Counted from the stretch's first letter, positions 24,594 through 36,764 are shown. The stretch is DNA of 64,000 bases from Lytechinus pictus (GCF_037042905.1 NC_087251.1:32467001-32531000); one strand, 5' to 3'. The notes: generated from the sequence alone by a model not told the origin. Program-made: numbers and translations.

Positions 24594-24733
24594 CATATTG
24601 CATAAAAGTTACCATTATGGTAACTTTGCCATTCAGTGGTAACTTGCATGGTATCCTTGATTCTGATTGGTTGTTGATCAGTGTTACCATAGTAGTTACC
24701 ATTGGACGGCAAAGTTTTTTGCGATGGGGCCCA
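24594..24733. mobile_element. MITE family 3
   Basis: CATATTGCATAAAAGTTACC at the left and GTTACCATTGGACGGCAAAG at the right, with GATTCTGATTGGTTG in between. The order and words match 11756-11900. Inner inverted words GTTACCATTATGGTAAC pair with one another. Confidence 0.65.
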
Positions 24734-26930
24734 GAGCTGCAGCAATCATGAGTTTATCATAGAGCCATATCATAAAGGCAGATTCTAATGGTGAATCTAC
24801 ATAGACTATATAATAAAATAACAGATATTACCTGGTCTATCTCTTCATATATAACATTTTAAACTCCCCTTTGAAGCTATATTTTTCCCTTGGGAAAATA
24901 TTTTCCCTCAGCACTGCGCGCTTTGTGTAAAATATCCCGTTGGTAAAATGTAACTCTGTCAGGGAAATGAAATGTTATTTTGATGAAACTCTAGGTAGGC
25001 AATATCTGTATAGTAAAACATCTATTTGTTGGTCAGTGTATAACCAAGAAATTTGTCTTATCTTAGATGAACTGTAATAAATTCTATGTAGTATGGAAGT
25101 AAAATATATTATACCTTTAAATACAAGGCACTTAAAAAACAATGCATACTTTAAGCAGAAATGAAAGATGAATTTGTATACTACAATAAAATACATGTAG
25201 TCCAAAGTCAAGTAAAAAAAAAAAAACCAGCAGTTTAAATGCAAACACATAACATGCCTACTCTTTGCATATTTCACAATTAAACATGTAGCGCTCTTTA
25301 GTCCAATTTACTTCAAATTGTGCCATATCGGTTCCAATGATTCTATTGCTTTCATTTGAGGTATAAATTACAATGGTTTTATAGATCTTTAAATCTAACA
25401 AAGAGGCTGCAAGGGCGGAAATTTCTCCCCAAAGATAGGGGTGACCAGGGATGGGACAAATTTGACAAGCAAAAAAAAATCAAAATCATAAAGACTAAAT
25501 ATAGTAGGGGGGACATTTGATATTGTGTCCCCCCCACTATTTTTATTAGGGGGGACGTGTCCCCCCTGTCCCCCTGAGATTTTCGCCCATAAGTGCCGGT
25601 ATTAGCAGGTATCTTTTATTGCCAATAAAATGTTGATATACAGGGTTCACCATAAAGTCGAGACAGTTTTTGTTGCATTGATATTGCATTTGCCATTAAG
25701 CACTAAAAAGATACTCGTAACTTTACCCATATAGTCGAGAGTGCACATATTCCCAAATCGTGCTCCCAACCCAAAGGAATATATTTTCCTTCTCTACCAT
25801 ATCAACTGCAACTACTTTTCAGTGATCTAAGACACATTACCTCTGCATGAAATTAAACGATAGTACACGTATTTGAGGTATTTCCATGGAATAAATATAA
25901 CAGCATAGTTCAAATATTTGTACTGGAGATCAAATATGTAGCAGCAAAAAGTATAATATAAACATAACCAAAATGTATTCTCTCTTCCTCTCTCACTCTC
26001 TCTCTCTGTTTAACTCTTTCTAAATTGACACAGGACAAGATAAAGATTGACATATTCCTTTCTCTCATATCAAAAGCCTTCAATGAAATACCCAGTGAAT
26101 GAGAAATGGTTTTATACATCTTGATGTAGGAATGTGGTCACAAAAAATATATAACAATCATACATGTATGACTGCTTGAGACCTGTTTGGAAGAATATCT
26201 AAACACTTAAAATATTCGGAATAATCATCCTCCCACCCTCACCAACACGAACATGCCTAAGTAATCAACCTTATTATACACAACCACATTCTAATCATTA
26301 ATAACCTTTTTTTAGTGTTTTTTTTTTCAAAAGAACAATTATTACAATCATATATTTAACAGGTTCTTTGTAAGACAGAAATATATATGTTAAAGATCTC
26401 AATAACAATTCAATATATTCAAGCAAGTAATGACTAAAATGCAGTTATACATTATTTCTCATTTCTCTCATTTTATTATATATAATATAAAGACATGATA
26501 GTACATGTAACATGGAAGACACAACTTAATCATAAAATTTCATAAAGAAATCACTCTGTCATACCATTAATAAACTAATGTAAAAAGTATTGTTTTCATA
26601 ATCCCCGACTTTCATGAGCTTCTTCAATGACTGAATAAAATGAAATACAATATGTCAGTGAGAAGTACCAATGGCCAGGGGTGGTTTATCCTACTGCCTG
26701 TGTCAAAAGGAGGCAGTGTAAGTTCCATATAATGCAATATGACAAAATGTATATAAGACGAACAGAAAAAACATCTTTATCAACCCCCCCCCCCGCCCTT
26801 CCACCATAGGAGCCCCCATATAGAAAATCTACATGCTTGGAGTTGGAAGGGAGCTCACCCAATAAAAAATAAAAACCAATAATGCGTTCCTAACATCAAA
26901 TCCAGACAGAAAGGAATGTTACTGATCAGG
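24734..26930. other. Intergenic DNA between the CPPED1 paralogues, no gene seen
   Basis: Long AT-rich stretch with only chance frames on both strands, a CT-rich patch near 25976-26020 and a C run at 26784-26795. Apart from the small element at 25415-25592 nothing could be assigned. Confidence 0.45.
25415..25592. mobile_element. Small G/C-run inverted-repeat element
   Basis: GGGCGGAAATTTCTC at the left is inverted as GAGATTTTCGCCC at the right (imperfect). Two internal pairs, GGGGGGACA..TGTCCCCCCC and GGGGGGACGTGTCCCCCC, form hairpins. It has no coding capacity and no clear target duplication. Confidence 0.5.
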
Positions 26931-27106
26931 TGGGTGTTTCATAAAGCTGTTCGTAAGATAAGAACGACTTTAAGAACGACTGGTGATCCTTTCTTTTGGT
27001 AAATGGCATACACCATAGGCAATGGTTTAGCGCGTAAGAGAGGGTCACCAATCGTTCTTAAAGTCGCTCTTAACTTACGAACAGCTTTATGAAACGGCCT
27101 CCTGGG
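26931..27106. mobile_element. Fold-back MITE, family 1 (copy 2)
   Basis: GTTTCATAAAGCTGTTCGTA at the left is mirrored by TACGAACAGCTTTATGAAAC at the right. Inner TTAAGAACGACTGGTGATCC is mirrored by GGTCACCAATCGTTCTTAA. It directly abuts the family 2 MITE that starts at about 27104. Confidence 0.85.
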
Positions 27107-27245
27107 CCTGTAACACAAAGCTTAGCAATCATCACAGAACACTTTTCTATGTCTGATTGCATTCACTACATTGTACAATAACCGCTAATCGTGAATATCA
27201 AGCGTATACATGATTAATTGCTAATTTTTGTGCTACAGGACACTG
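27104..27245. mobile_element. MITE family 2 (copy 1)
   Basis: GGGCCTGTAACACAAAGCTTAGCAAT at the left is mirrored, imperfectly, by ATTGCTAATTTTTGTGCTACAGGA at the right. Copies with the same terminal words are at 48159-48290 and, more diverged, at 31456-31625 and 61344-61494. Confidence 0.65.
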
Positions 27246-27597
27246 ATTAATCATCTGCAGAACTGAAGCCATTTAAGACTTTTGGTAATCTTTTTAGCTT
27301 AATCACAACATGGAATGGCAAATCCAAAGTTTTAATCTAGCATATTAAGATTAACTTGCCAGTATTTAATTATTTTCTGGCTCGTACACTCCTTGTCGCA
27401 CAGACTGCCTGCAATCTCTATGTGATCGCTACCTTTCAGTTGAGATTGCAGAAACATTCTTCAGCAAAAAGCATGCATAATAGTCTAGCATCCCTGACAA
27501 AAACATAATAATAGACATCATAAGAACTGATAATTTCAGATGAAGAGGATATATACTTTACCCTTACATTCATGGCTCAACCAAAGGCTCGAAGCTG

Positions 27598-27603
27598 TTT
27601 ATT
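27598..27603 (-). terminator. Candidate poly(A) signal of CPPED1-B
   Basis: TTTATT on the plus strand, AATAAA on the gene strand, about 170 bp past the stop codon. It is the first canonical hexamer downstream of the gene; use is inferred. Confidence 0.35.
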
Positions 27604-27774
27604 AAGTAAATGAAAATAATTACTTTCTTATTTTTAAAAAGAATGTCTTCCACATTGAGATACCCATCATCAAATTATCGTCATCAAAGTGCTATCTGAA
27701 CAGGGAAAGGCTACATTCTATGACTCAGCCCTGAAAATAAAAAGTTTCTTTCACAGTATATCAAGATACCTATG

Positions 27775-30700
27775 CTACAGATCAACTGTAGATGGAATAT
27801 CATCCATACCATAGTACTGGTGTGATATGCTTTTCTCATGAACTTTGACCACCCGTAAACCTGAGGGTTGCTTTCCCATTTCAAAGCCAGCAGGGCTCTG
27901 TGAAAGCGGACAGCCCATTGCGGATGTCACAACCTCTTCCATTCCCTTATATGATCCTCCAGCATTCCGATGGTAGTGGCCGCAGAATATAGTGTTAACA
28001 CCTGAGAAAAGATATATCAGAGAAGGTAGTATCAAAGAAGGTGGAGCGTCATGGCCCAGTGGATTAATCTCCGGACTTTGAAACAGAGGGTTGTGGGTTC
28101 AAATCCCAGCCATGGCATAATTTCCTTCAGCAAGGAATTCATCCACAGTGTGCAGCACTCAACCAAGGTGAGATAAATGGGTACCGGCAGGAAGTAATTC
28201 CTCAAAAAGCTGTGTGCACCAAATAGGTAACCTAGCTTAGCTGGGTAATAATAATAATAGCAGGGGCCGCTGGCAGAACAGTTTTCAGAACAGAAGTGGC
28301 TTCCCTGTGTAAATATACCATTATTATTTTATTCTTGTGAATTTCTGAAATAGGTTTCATTCTGTATGAAATACAACCCTGAATTGAAGCATATGTATCA
28401 CAATTGCAATACAGAAACTAAAGAAGACCCATTCTGACTAAAGTGGCTGGACTGATTCAACCACTACACAGAAAACAACCTCCAAGAATCTACTACTGAG
28501 AAACTCTTCAGACAGTTTCTTCCAAGATACGCTTTCAACAGGGAGGTAACAAAAAGGATGCTTGAACATCTAATTCCCCCCCCCCCCTAAAACAGTTCTC
28601 CCTTTTTAACATTACCTGAATGACTGATATGTCCCATACTTACCTGCTGCAATAAACTTGTCTAACATTGGCATCCGAATATCAAGATCTATATTGAAGT
28701 ATTCATTCTCTTCTTCTGGTTTGTTTAGAAACCATGGTATATGCTGGAAGATCAATAGATGCTTACACCCAGATGACTTGGCAGCTAAAGTAAGAGATGG
28801 ATAAAAAAAATTATGAAATTGAGTTCAAGACAAAGTCTCTCTATATTATAGATATTACATGAGAAATGTTATTTATCAGACTGCCAAAACTGACAGGTTG
28901 AAAACAATGGTTTATTAATTTTGTTTTATTCTAAAAATAATTCAAAAGTAGGGTTACTTAACCCAAGAGAATCAGGTCTAATAATCTGTATCCCATTTTC
29001 TTCAAAACTTCAAGAAAAATTAATTAAACTTCAAGGAAAGCTATCAAACTTACAGAAAATTATTCAACTTTTTATACACAATTAAGTCTCATAATGCAAT
29101 TTTGTGCAAAAATGAACTATTGCAAACTGTACTCATTACAACCGATTCTGCTAACACTGAAGAATCTGTGTCGATTGTTACACTGTACATATTTGACCAA
29201 GAGACAAAGACACATTCGATGGAAAGACAGGATGAGAGAAAGAGAGAGACAGAGGAGGGAGAATCAAATCATTACCATCTAATTCTGCCTCAAGCCACAC
29301 ATCTTGCTCTTTCTTCAGTTCTTGTACTTTGCTAGCATCTTCATAGAGTTGAGAATTCAACACCAAGCAACGCACACCTCCAGCCCAAAATCCAAAATAG
29401 TCATCCCCAAATCTGAAATTGAACAAGCCAAGGAAACAGTTATGAATAAAGGAGAATCTGTACTTTGAATTCAACTGGATTCACTTGGATGTTGAGATGT
29501 AAAGCAATATGCCTACATGCTCTTGCTAATTGAACAAAAAATATATATCATAGATTTTATAAGCTTTCGTAACTTCAACCTTCTTCAAAACTACAATCAT
29601 GATTAGCATGCATTACATTTTGATACTGACAAGATTTATTGTGAAGTATATACCCGGTACCATTTTAATAGCAACAACAACAACAATAATAATAGATTTC
29701 ATCATACTTATTCCTGAAGTTTTGAATAGATTTCCTTGTTGGAGTATTGCCTATATCATGATTGCCGCAGACACAAACTAGAGGTATACTTGGATCCACC
29801 TTGGCAAACTCTTTCAAGAAATCTGCTTCTTGTTCTTCTTTCTGATTATCATCTGAAATACAATCAAAAGTAAACCAACAGAATTTAAAGATAAATGAAA
29901 GCAGTTGCGGGAAACAGCGATATTATGAGAACGTAGATCTGTAAAACTAAGGTTATTTGTCGCTGAATGTCATTATACACACAGATCTACATCTGGTACA
30001 CTTACATGAACTAAACTTCGAGAAATGTTAGCTAAAAAATGATCACATTGAAGATCATCAACGCAGATAAGTAGGGGAAGGCGGGGTAAGTTGTGACACT
30101 TTTTGCATTTTGCATATTAGAATTGATATGACTTATAATATTGTAGTATTAAGTACCTTGCCTTTAAATTTGATTCTTGGGAAATATTTTTCACCTATAT
30201 ATAACTTTCTACTCCCACACTGAAAGTCATTGTGACCTTTGAAAAAAACGATGTCAAATGGCTCAACTTGCCCCATCTTTGGGGTAAGTTGTGCCACCTT
30301 CTGGGGTAAGTTGAGCCACAAAAACTATTTAAAAACGTATGGGGGAAGAACCGGCATGTCAATTTTTATATTTAAAGTCTTTTCACTTGCTAATTGTCTA
30401 TAAATACTAACATCCTCTAAGAGTAAAAGAACGATCGTGTGAACTTGCTCCGTTCTGCCTGCATATCTTTTATATATATTTTATACATTACCATAAGAAT
30501 TACCATGGCTCAACTTGCCCCATGTTGGCTGGCACAATTTACCCCAGTCCAAACCTAATGCGATATTTTCACATCCACACATTTCTTATGCATCCATCAT
30601 GTAAAAGACTATGACAAGAATGAGAATCCATACCTGGACTAACAATATTGTTCTTATTTCTTTATTATATTTAAAGACGTGTGTGGGGAAAAAGCACTGA

Positions 30701-33700
30701 TCAACATATATTTCAGTCCCTTTTTTACTTTTTTGGCTGAAATATTCCCCTCTAAAAAAGTACTTTTTGCTTCAAAGTTGAAAACAATGTTGTGGGGTTA
30801 AGGGTTATGTAATGGGTCATCAATACATGACACCATCACAATGTCTGACTCATTCATTTTTGGCCTGGGGGTGGAGGCTCAACTTGCCCCTATGCTTAAC
30901 TTACCCTGCCTTCCCCTACATGTGGGATAGTATATTATTTGGTTGAAAAGACCCAACAGTGAGCTGGAATCCCATGCATATTTTGCTACTTTCTAAGTAG
31001 TTACCCAATTTCTTCATGAATCCTTTGGCACATGTCACATGTTTCAAATACATACAGACAATTTGGTGGTCATTTTTTTTCATGGATTGCGTTCGATCTA
31101 ATTTTGAAACTGGCACTTATCTTCATGAAAAAAAAAGTTGTACAAGTAACATGAAAACAAACATTCTAACCAATAATTTATGGCATCAAAGATAAACGTG
31201 ACTTTAAATGAGCAAAGTACATGTGTACATCTCATGTTGTAAAAAAAATATTGCTTCTTGACAAAGAAAAAAAAAGAACGTACAATTACAAATTAGGTAT
31301 CTTGCATTAATACCAGCTGGATAGAGCTAAAAATGCTCTTTTGAGGTCATTTAAAGTACCGGTACTCCAAAAGGTCAAGGGTACACAAAGTTCCACACCT
31401 CTTTTTGAAGCATTGCATGTTGTTTCTTATGCGCTGGTATGACCCTATACACTGTTGTGTCATGGACTCCGTAACACAAAGGTTTGCAATGAATTGCAAA
31501 TATGAAAGAACCACACTGATTGGTTCCCGGGCAGTACTTTAAACAGACCGCGCATGCAACGATGATCTTGATTGGTCATTGGTATTTAGCAATTGATTGC
31601 AAACTTTCATGTTACGAAGCCATGGATGATGGAGTACTTTTTCTTTGCCTCAAGGTCATGTACGTAGCAGCGTACAATTAGCACCATCTAGCTTTTGGAT
31701 ATCAATGGTATCTTAAACATGCACTCACATTAATTCAATTGCCTATTGACAAATCATTTAACATGATCTTGTGATTTTATCATTTCCGTTTAATCAATAA
31801 AAAGAAAATGTATGTTTGGTAACTCAGTCAATATATCAAATTCAATAAAATTGATCTCCTTTTGACCTTGAATTGGGGTAAGTTTCTATTGGCTTTACTT
31901 ACATTGTAAATTGATCATTCTTTAGTTTTATGATATTAAGTACGTGTATTACTCTCTTGACTCTTTATACACAGTATTCAGAGGTTTTGGATATTTATTC
32001 TATTCTTTTCAATGTATAAAGGTTGTAATATAAAGTAAACAGATGCCTGAAAATATGCCTTGATGATGAGTATCAGAATATTAAACATTTTACTCTTTAA
32101 GTATTTCATTATGGTTCTAGTCATTACTTTCCGTAAGTTATAGTAAGCCGCATCATCGGCATCATTAAAATCACAATTACCACCTTCACCCATAACTTTT
32201 ATATTCAGTCAATAATCAGAGTAGATCAAAATCTCCTAGTAGTATAAAAGGCATAATTTAATTCAAATCCAGAAAAATTGAAGAATTAGAGTTCAAATTA
32301 CATTGTTTCCTTACTCAGTATTTAAGTCAAATATAACATTTTTCCTCTTTTAATATTGCAAATTATTTTCAAATATTTCATTAACGAGATTAATACAACT
32401 TTTTTTACCAAAGTTATTAAGTTGGCGACAAGTTTGACATGAAATAGCATTAGATTACAATGTATTATTTTTATTTAATCATAATGTTACTACTAATTCT
32501 TAGAATTCATGTAAAAAAATCAGAAACTATTTACATTCATGAATAGGCAAATCCTGTTATACTGTGATTACAAAAGAAAAACAGTAACGTAGATGCATGT
32601 AGGGCTTGGAAACATAGGACGCTTACCAGGCATAGCATGAATTAAATCCCCACAGACCACAAAGAACTTGGGTTTAGGCTTCATCCTGTTGATAGCTGCT
32701 ATAGCTTTCCTTGTGAGTTCTATTTCAGCTTGCCATGTGATAGGTTTCTTTCCTGACATATCATCTATCATACCATACTGTGGATCTGCTCCTTGGATGA
32801 AACAAAATGGACCTTTCCACCCCTTCTCATTCTCTGTTAGGAAGGAGAATAAAGGAAATCTATTTAGTCTATGGTCAATTGCTTAAGACTGAACATTACT
32901 TTAGATCATTTTAAATTAAACAGGTACTCTGAGCAGAAAATAAATTATACAGGCATATCTAAATGAGTAAAATTCATTGGACAACATGCCAAAAATTCCA
33001 TCAAAATCTAATAACAAATAATAAAATCATTAAATTTCAAAGTTTACCACTTCTTTGTGAAAAAAAGGTTACAAGCACATGATAATGAATATTCATAGGG
33101 TGAACTGTTGATGTCATGTACCCATTTTCCCTTTCATTATGTTATTATACATGGAATCATAATAATTATGTGTGTATGATATATCTCCCTTCCAATGAAA
33201 TAAGTTGAAGCAGTGTCTTATGTCTAATGCATTCAATCAGTTGTCAATCGAATTTGTATAATTCTTGGAGGAAAAAATTTGAATTAACACAATTTCATAT
33301 AACTAGCACATCAATGATGTGGAGCTCATCCGGCATCTTGCAACAAAATTTAACACAATTTTAATTTCAGCCCAGTTGACACTGTAGTGAATTATATTAG
33401 TGACATAAATTGAGGATATAGAATTGAAATTGATGAAGAAATGACATAGAAGCATTTTTTGTGATCTATGAATAAATTTGAATTATTTCATATAAATTAA
33501 GCATAAATAATTTTCTAGTCAAAATTTCTAAACTCTGTGTAGAACCTTGGTAAACCTCATGTAGCTCTCAGATGGAACAAAAATAATCAAAATCAATCAA
33601 CAAATAAATAAGTATTTTTGTGAGTTTTTAAAATATATGAATTAGCATATTTAATGAGTTTCAAAATTCTGTGTTGAAATTTTGTATCACCACCTAGAGC

Positions 33701-35711
33701 TATCATATAAAGTAAACAAAATTGAAATTGATCCACAAATGAAAGAGAAAAAACATTTTTTGTGATTTATGAATAAATTTTGCGTAAATTAGCATAAATA
33801 ATTTTCCTGACAAAATTTCAAAATTTTGTGTACATGTTTGGTGAACCTCATGCAGCTCTACCAGATGGAAGAAAAAAAAATCAAAATCGATCAACAAATA
33901 AAGAAGAAGAGGCATTTTCTGTGATTTATGAATAAATTTTGCATAAATTATCATAAATAATTTTCTACTGAAAATTTCAAAATTCTGCGTAGAAGTTTGG
34001 TGAACCTCATGAAGTTCTACCAGATCATCCAGATGAAAGAAAAAAATCAAAATCGGTCAAAAATTAAAGAAGCATTTTTTGTGAATTTTTAAAAATACAC
34101 ATAAATTAGCATATTTAATGAGTTTCAAAATAATGTGTAAAAGTTTTGAATCCCCCACCTAATGATATCATATAAAGCAAACAGAATTGAAATTTTAAAT
34201 GACTTTAAATGATGAAGAAGAAGCATTTTGAAATTCAGTCAACAAATAAAGAAGAGGCATTTTCTGTGATTTATGAATTTCGCATAAATTAGCATAAAAA
34301 ATTTTCTACTTCAAATTTCAAAATTCTGTGTATAAGTTTGGTGAACCTCATGAAGCTCTACCAGATGGAAGAAAAAAATCAAAATCGGTCAACAAATAAA
34401 GAAGCATTTTATGTGAATTTTCAAAAATATGCATAAATTAATTTCGCATAAAATTAGCATAAAAATTGTTCTAGTCAAAATTTCAAAATTCTGTGTAGAA
34501 GTTTGGTGAACCTCATGAAGCTCTACCAGATGGAAGCAAAAAAATCAAAATCGGTCAACAAATAAATCATTTTTTGTGAACTTTGAAAAATGCGCATAAA
34601 TTAGCATATTTAATGAGTTTCAAAATTATGTGTAGAAGTTTTGAATCCCCACCTAGTGCTATCATATAAAGCAAACAGAATTGAAATCGGACTTGAAATG
34701 GCGAAGAAGAAGCATTTTGAAATTGTGGACGGACGACAGACAACAGACGACGGACGCCACGCCACGGCATAAGCTCATCTGGCCCCCTCGGGCCGGATGA
34801 GCTAATAAAATACAATAGAACAAGTGGGGATATCATAATATACATGTAAATGACATATTGATTTGCTCATTGAATATTCGTGAAGACATGCATAGAATTT
34901 TTTGACAAAAGTAATGCAAATCTTTGAAATGGCGTAACTTTGTTATTCCTTGTCTGATTTACATCAAATTTTCATTGTTGTTTGTCTTATTTTTTTATCA
35001 AATCAAATCATAATATTTTTAGCCTGGAGTACCCCTTTCAGGCCCGCCTGAGTAAGAAAAACAGGTTGAGCGCTGCCGTGTGACGGTGTGTACACTAAAG
35101 GAGCTTTTGGTGACATCATTTTATTCTGCTCTGTGATACTGATAATCCTTTGCAATTTGTTTATACAGCATAATAGCACAAACTCATGTGAATAATTTCT
35201 TGATGATTATTTTTTTTTCATATTAATTATTACTTTTCTAAAAAAAAAAATATTTAGCATTAATTCCCATGTTTCATACATAGCATAGGCCGACAATTCT
35301 AGAGGGAAATTAGAATATTTTCTACCCGGATTTTCTAATAGTACAAATTTTGACATTTTTGTATTTTAAAAAAATTTCATGTGGCGGCCAAAATAGATGA
35401 GCGCGAGGACGATCAACTACTCTCTTTTTTAACTTGGCCTTAATAATATTTTGTTAAATATTCTGAAATACAGGACAAATAGGCGTCCCATGAAGGGTTT
35501 GTTGGGACGCCAGGACAAAGGAGCAAAATACGGGACGATCCCGGGAAATATGGGACGTCTGATCACCCTGGTAATTATACCCCTTAATATACCCAAGTTT
35601 CATGAACACAGAACAGATTGGCCAAAAAAATATTTCTATTTCCATTTTGTTCTTACCATCTAAACCCTCATATTTTCGATCTTTTGCTTTAACAATGAAT
35701 TCTGCCATCAT
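27775..35711 (-). CDS. CPPED1: CPPED1-like metallophosphatase, paralogue B (6 coding exons)
   Basis: Cytosolic calcineurin-like phosphoesterase of the CPPED1 family. Coding exons on the minus strand, 5' to 3': 35711-35657, 32833-32627, 29852-29708, 29412-29276, 28784-28644 and 28001-27775. Splice ends are GT/AG, and the 912 nt join to 303 aa. Exons 2-5 are 207, 145, 137 and 141 nt, exactly as in paralogue A, with the same phases. Motifs: GADPQYG (33-39), [10 protein letters not shown] (79-88), [10 protein letters not shown] (116-125), FQH (194-196) and [10 protein letters not shown] (235-244). These are closer than paralogue A to human CPPED1 as I recall it. Two adjacent ATGs (35711 and 35708) could each start the protein. 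The last exon is 18 nt longer than in A because of a longer loop after TSAMGC. Intron 1 holds a 1.5 kb repeat element and intron 2 a TIR element. Confidence 0.96.
28042..28325 (+). mobile_element. tRNA-derived SINE with a LINE-like tail (type B), in CPPED1-B intron 5
   Basis: Head GGCCCAGTGGATTAATCTCC with box B (GGGTTCAAATCCC), then the body GTGTGCAGCACTCAACCAAGG, TAATAATAATAGCAGGGGCC, and the tail GCCGCTGGCAGAACAG with CTTCCCTGTGTAAATA. The head and body belong to the same family as 1538-1822 (-), but the tail is the LINE-like one instead of type A. It lies opposite to the host gene, about 40 bp from the exon 6 acceptor. Confidence 0.85.
30071..30919. mobile_element. TIR element with repeated GGGGTAAGTTG words, in CPPED1-B intron 2
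   Basis: Starts GTAGGGGAAGGCGGGGTAAG and ends CTTACCCTGCCTTCCCCTAC (one mismatch in the 20-bp arms). Internal copies of the sub-terminal word (GGGGTAAGTTGAGCC, GGCTCAACTTGCCCC, AATTTACCCCAG) occur near both ends. Length 849 bp, no transposase frame, so it is a non-autonomous DNA element. No clear target duplication was found. Confidence 0.8.
31456..31625. mobile_element. MITE family 2, diverged copy, in CPPED1-B intron 2
   Basis: CCGTAACACAAAGGTTTGCAAT at the left and ATTGATTGCAAACTTTCATG with TTACGAAGCC at the right are imperfect inverted ends. Between them are CTGATTGGTTCC and TTGATTGGTCATTGG. The same inner words occur in 61344-61494. Confidence 0.55.
33323..34803. mobile_element. 1.5 kb element with tandem core and AGCTCATCCGGC ends, in CPPED1-B intron 1
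   Basis: AGCTCATCCGGC at the left and GCCGGATGAGCT at the right are perfect 12-bp inverted ends. The core repeats AAGTTTGGTGAACCTCATG, CTACCAGATGGAAG, AAAATCAAAATCGGTCAAC, AAATAAAGAAG and GCATAAATTAGCAT several times at irregular spacing (about 150-300 bp). The right end has a GAC/GGAC-rich stretch (GGACGGACGACAGACAACAG). No protein frame. The plan (tandem core plus GC-rich right end) parallels 18476-19329, which sits in intron 1 of paralogue A. Confidence 0.75.
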
Positions 35712-36010
35712 TCAGCAACCAATAATGAAGTAGATTCTAGTGCAGCTGAAGCAATCTCAATCCACGGTCAAGTCCACCCAAGGGCCAAGCAGCACTACCG
35801 TAGATCTACTGTACTTGATTCCTTTAGTATACCGTGTCTGAGCTAGCTACAAACGCCAGTATGCAGTAGTGAGTTTGCCCCCGGCCCCGCATGTGATCCG
35901 GCGCCGACACGATCGATGATAGGGAACGGTACCGGTACAATTAGCGTAGCCGTAGCTCTGACTGCAGCTCCACCTTCGAGTCGACACTGCCGACAGGTCA
36001 CATAAGTGCA
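35712..36010 (-). promoter_or_regulatory. Candidate promoter of CPPED1-B
   Basis: Upstream of the start codon is CCAAT (35719-35723 on the plus strand), then a CpG-rich patch at about 35880-35990 (CCCCGGCCCCGCATG, CCGGCGCCGACACGATCG, GGTACCGGTAC). Its composition stands out from the surrounding DNA, as at paralogue A. No TATA box. The transcription start is unknown. Confidence 0.3.
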
Positions 36011-36646
36011 GTCAAACTGTCAAAGTACTTATCTCGCTAAGAAATGCCCACAATTAAACAAAGTGCTTGCATGTAGTTTCTCTGAGACTCTATGGTACTT
36101 CGAGTTGGGATTTTTTTTCACACGAATACCGGTACTGTATAAAAAAGAGAAGATATCTCCACGAAGACACAGCGATAATCCAAATTCATAAATTAAGGTA
36201 CATGTACTTTTGACTATTTATGGAAAGCCGTACAGAGACGTCGCGTCTGGCCTGCCATAATTGCACTTTTTTTGAAGAGTTTTTGTGTTTCATTTTTGTT
36301 TTATTTTGTCTGGTATTGTCTTCGGTTGTTTGTATTGTTTTGTTTTATTTACTATTTTTTAAATTTGTTTTGTTTGGTTTTGGTTTTACCGTCATTTTTT
36401 CCAGCGCAAAAGGCCCCTTCTCCCACTTTTCAGCAAGACAACCAGAGGCAACAGGTTGAGGCAAAAATGTGGTAGGGCAATTTTTATAGCTTTCGAATAA
36501 ACGGAGCGAGCAATTAAAATCTTTGACTTTGATCCTTAATTAATGCAAAAATATAATTTTGTGATAGATTCTGACATAAATTAAGTCAATGGCAAAAAGA
36601 AGCTGCTGAAAACTGCTTATCTAATAAAAGAGAGCCAATGGAGTAC

Positions 36647-36753
36647 ATTAGAAAGTCAAAAAGGGGCCTAAGCTTTCGATCCTAGCAGAATCTTTGCCTC
36701 CGACGAAGATTCTGCTAGGATCGAAAGCTTAGGCCCCTTTTTGACTTTCTAAT
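36647..36753. repeat. Perfect 48-bp inverted repeat with an 11-nt loop
   Basis: Arms 36647-36694 and 36706-36753 are fully complementary by inspection (arm starts ATTAGAAAGTCAAAAAGGGG, arm ends AAGCTTTCGATCCTAGCAGA ahead of ATCTT), separated by TGCCTCCGACG. A hairpin with no mismatch implies recent origin or gene conversion. No coding content. It may be the core of a fold-back element. Confidence 0.95.
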
Positions 36754-36764
36754 AAATTAAGTCA

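Noticed and set aside
29102-29335. Overlapping plus-strand frames at CPPED1-B exon 4
   Set aside because: They are opposite the real exon 29276-29412, whose reading is fixed by splice sites, phase and homology.
33703-34050. 115-codon minus-strand frame with an internal repeat ([10 protein letters not shown])
   Set aside because: The repeat follows the tandem DNA units of the intronic element; neighbouring units break the frame.
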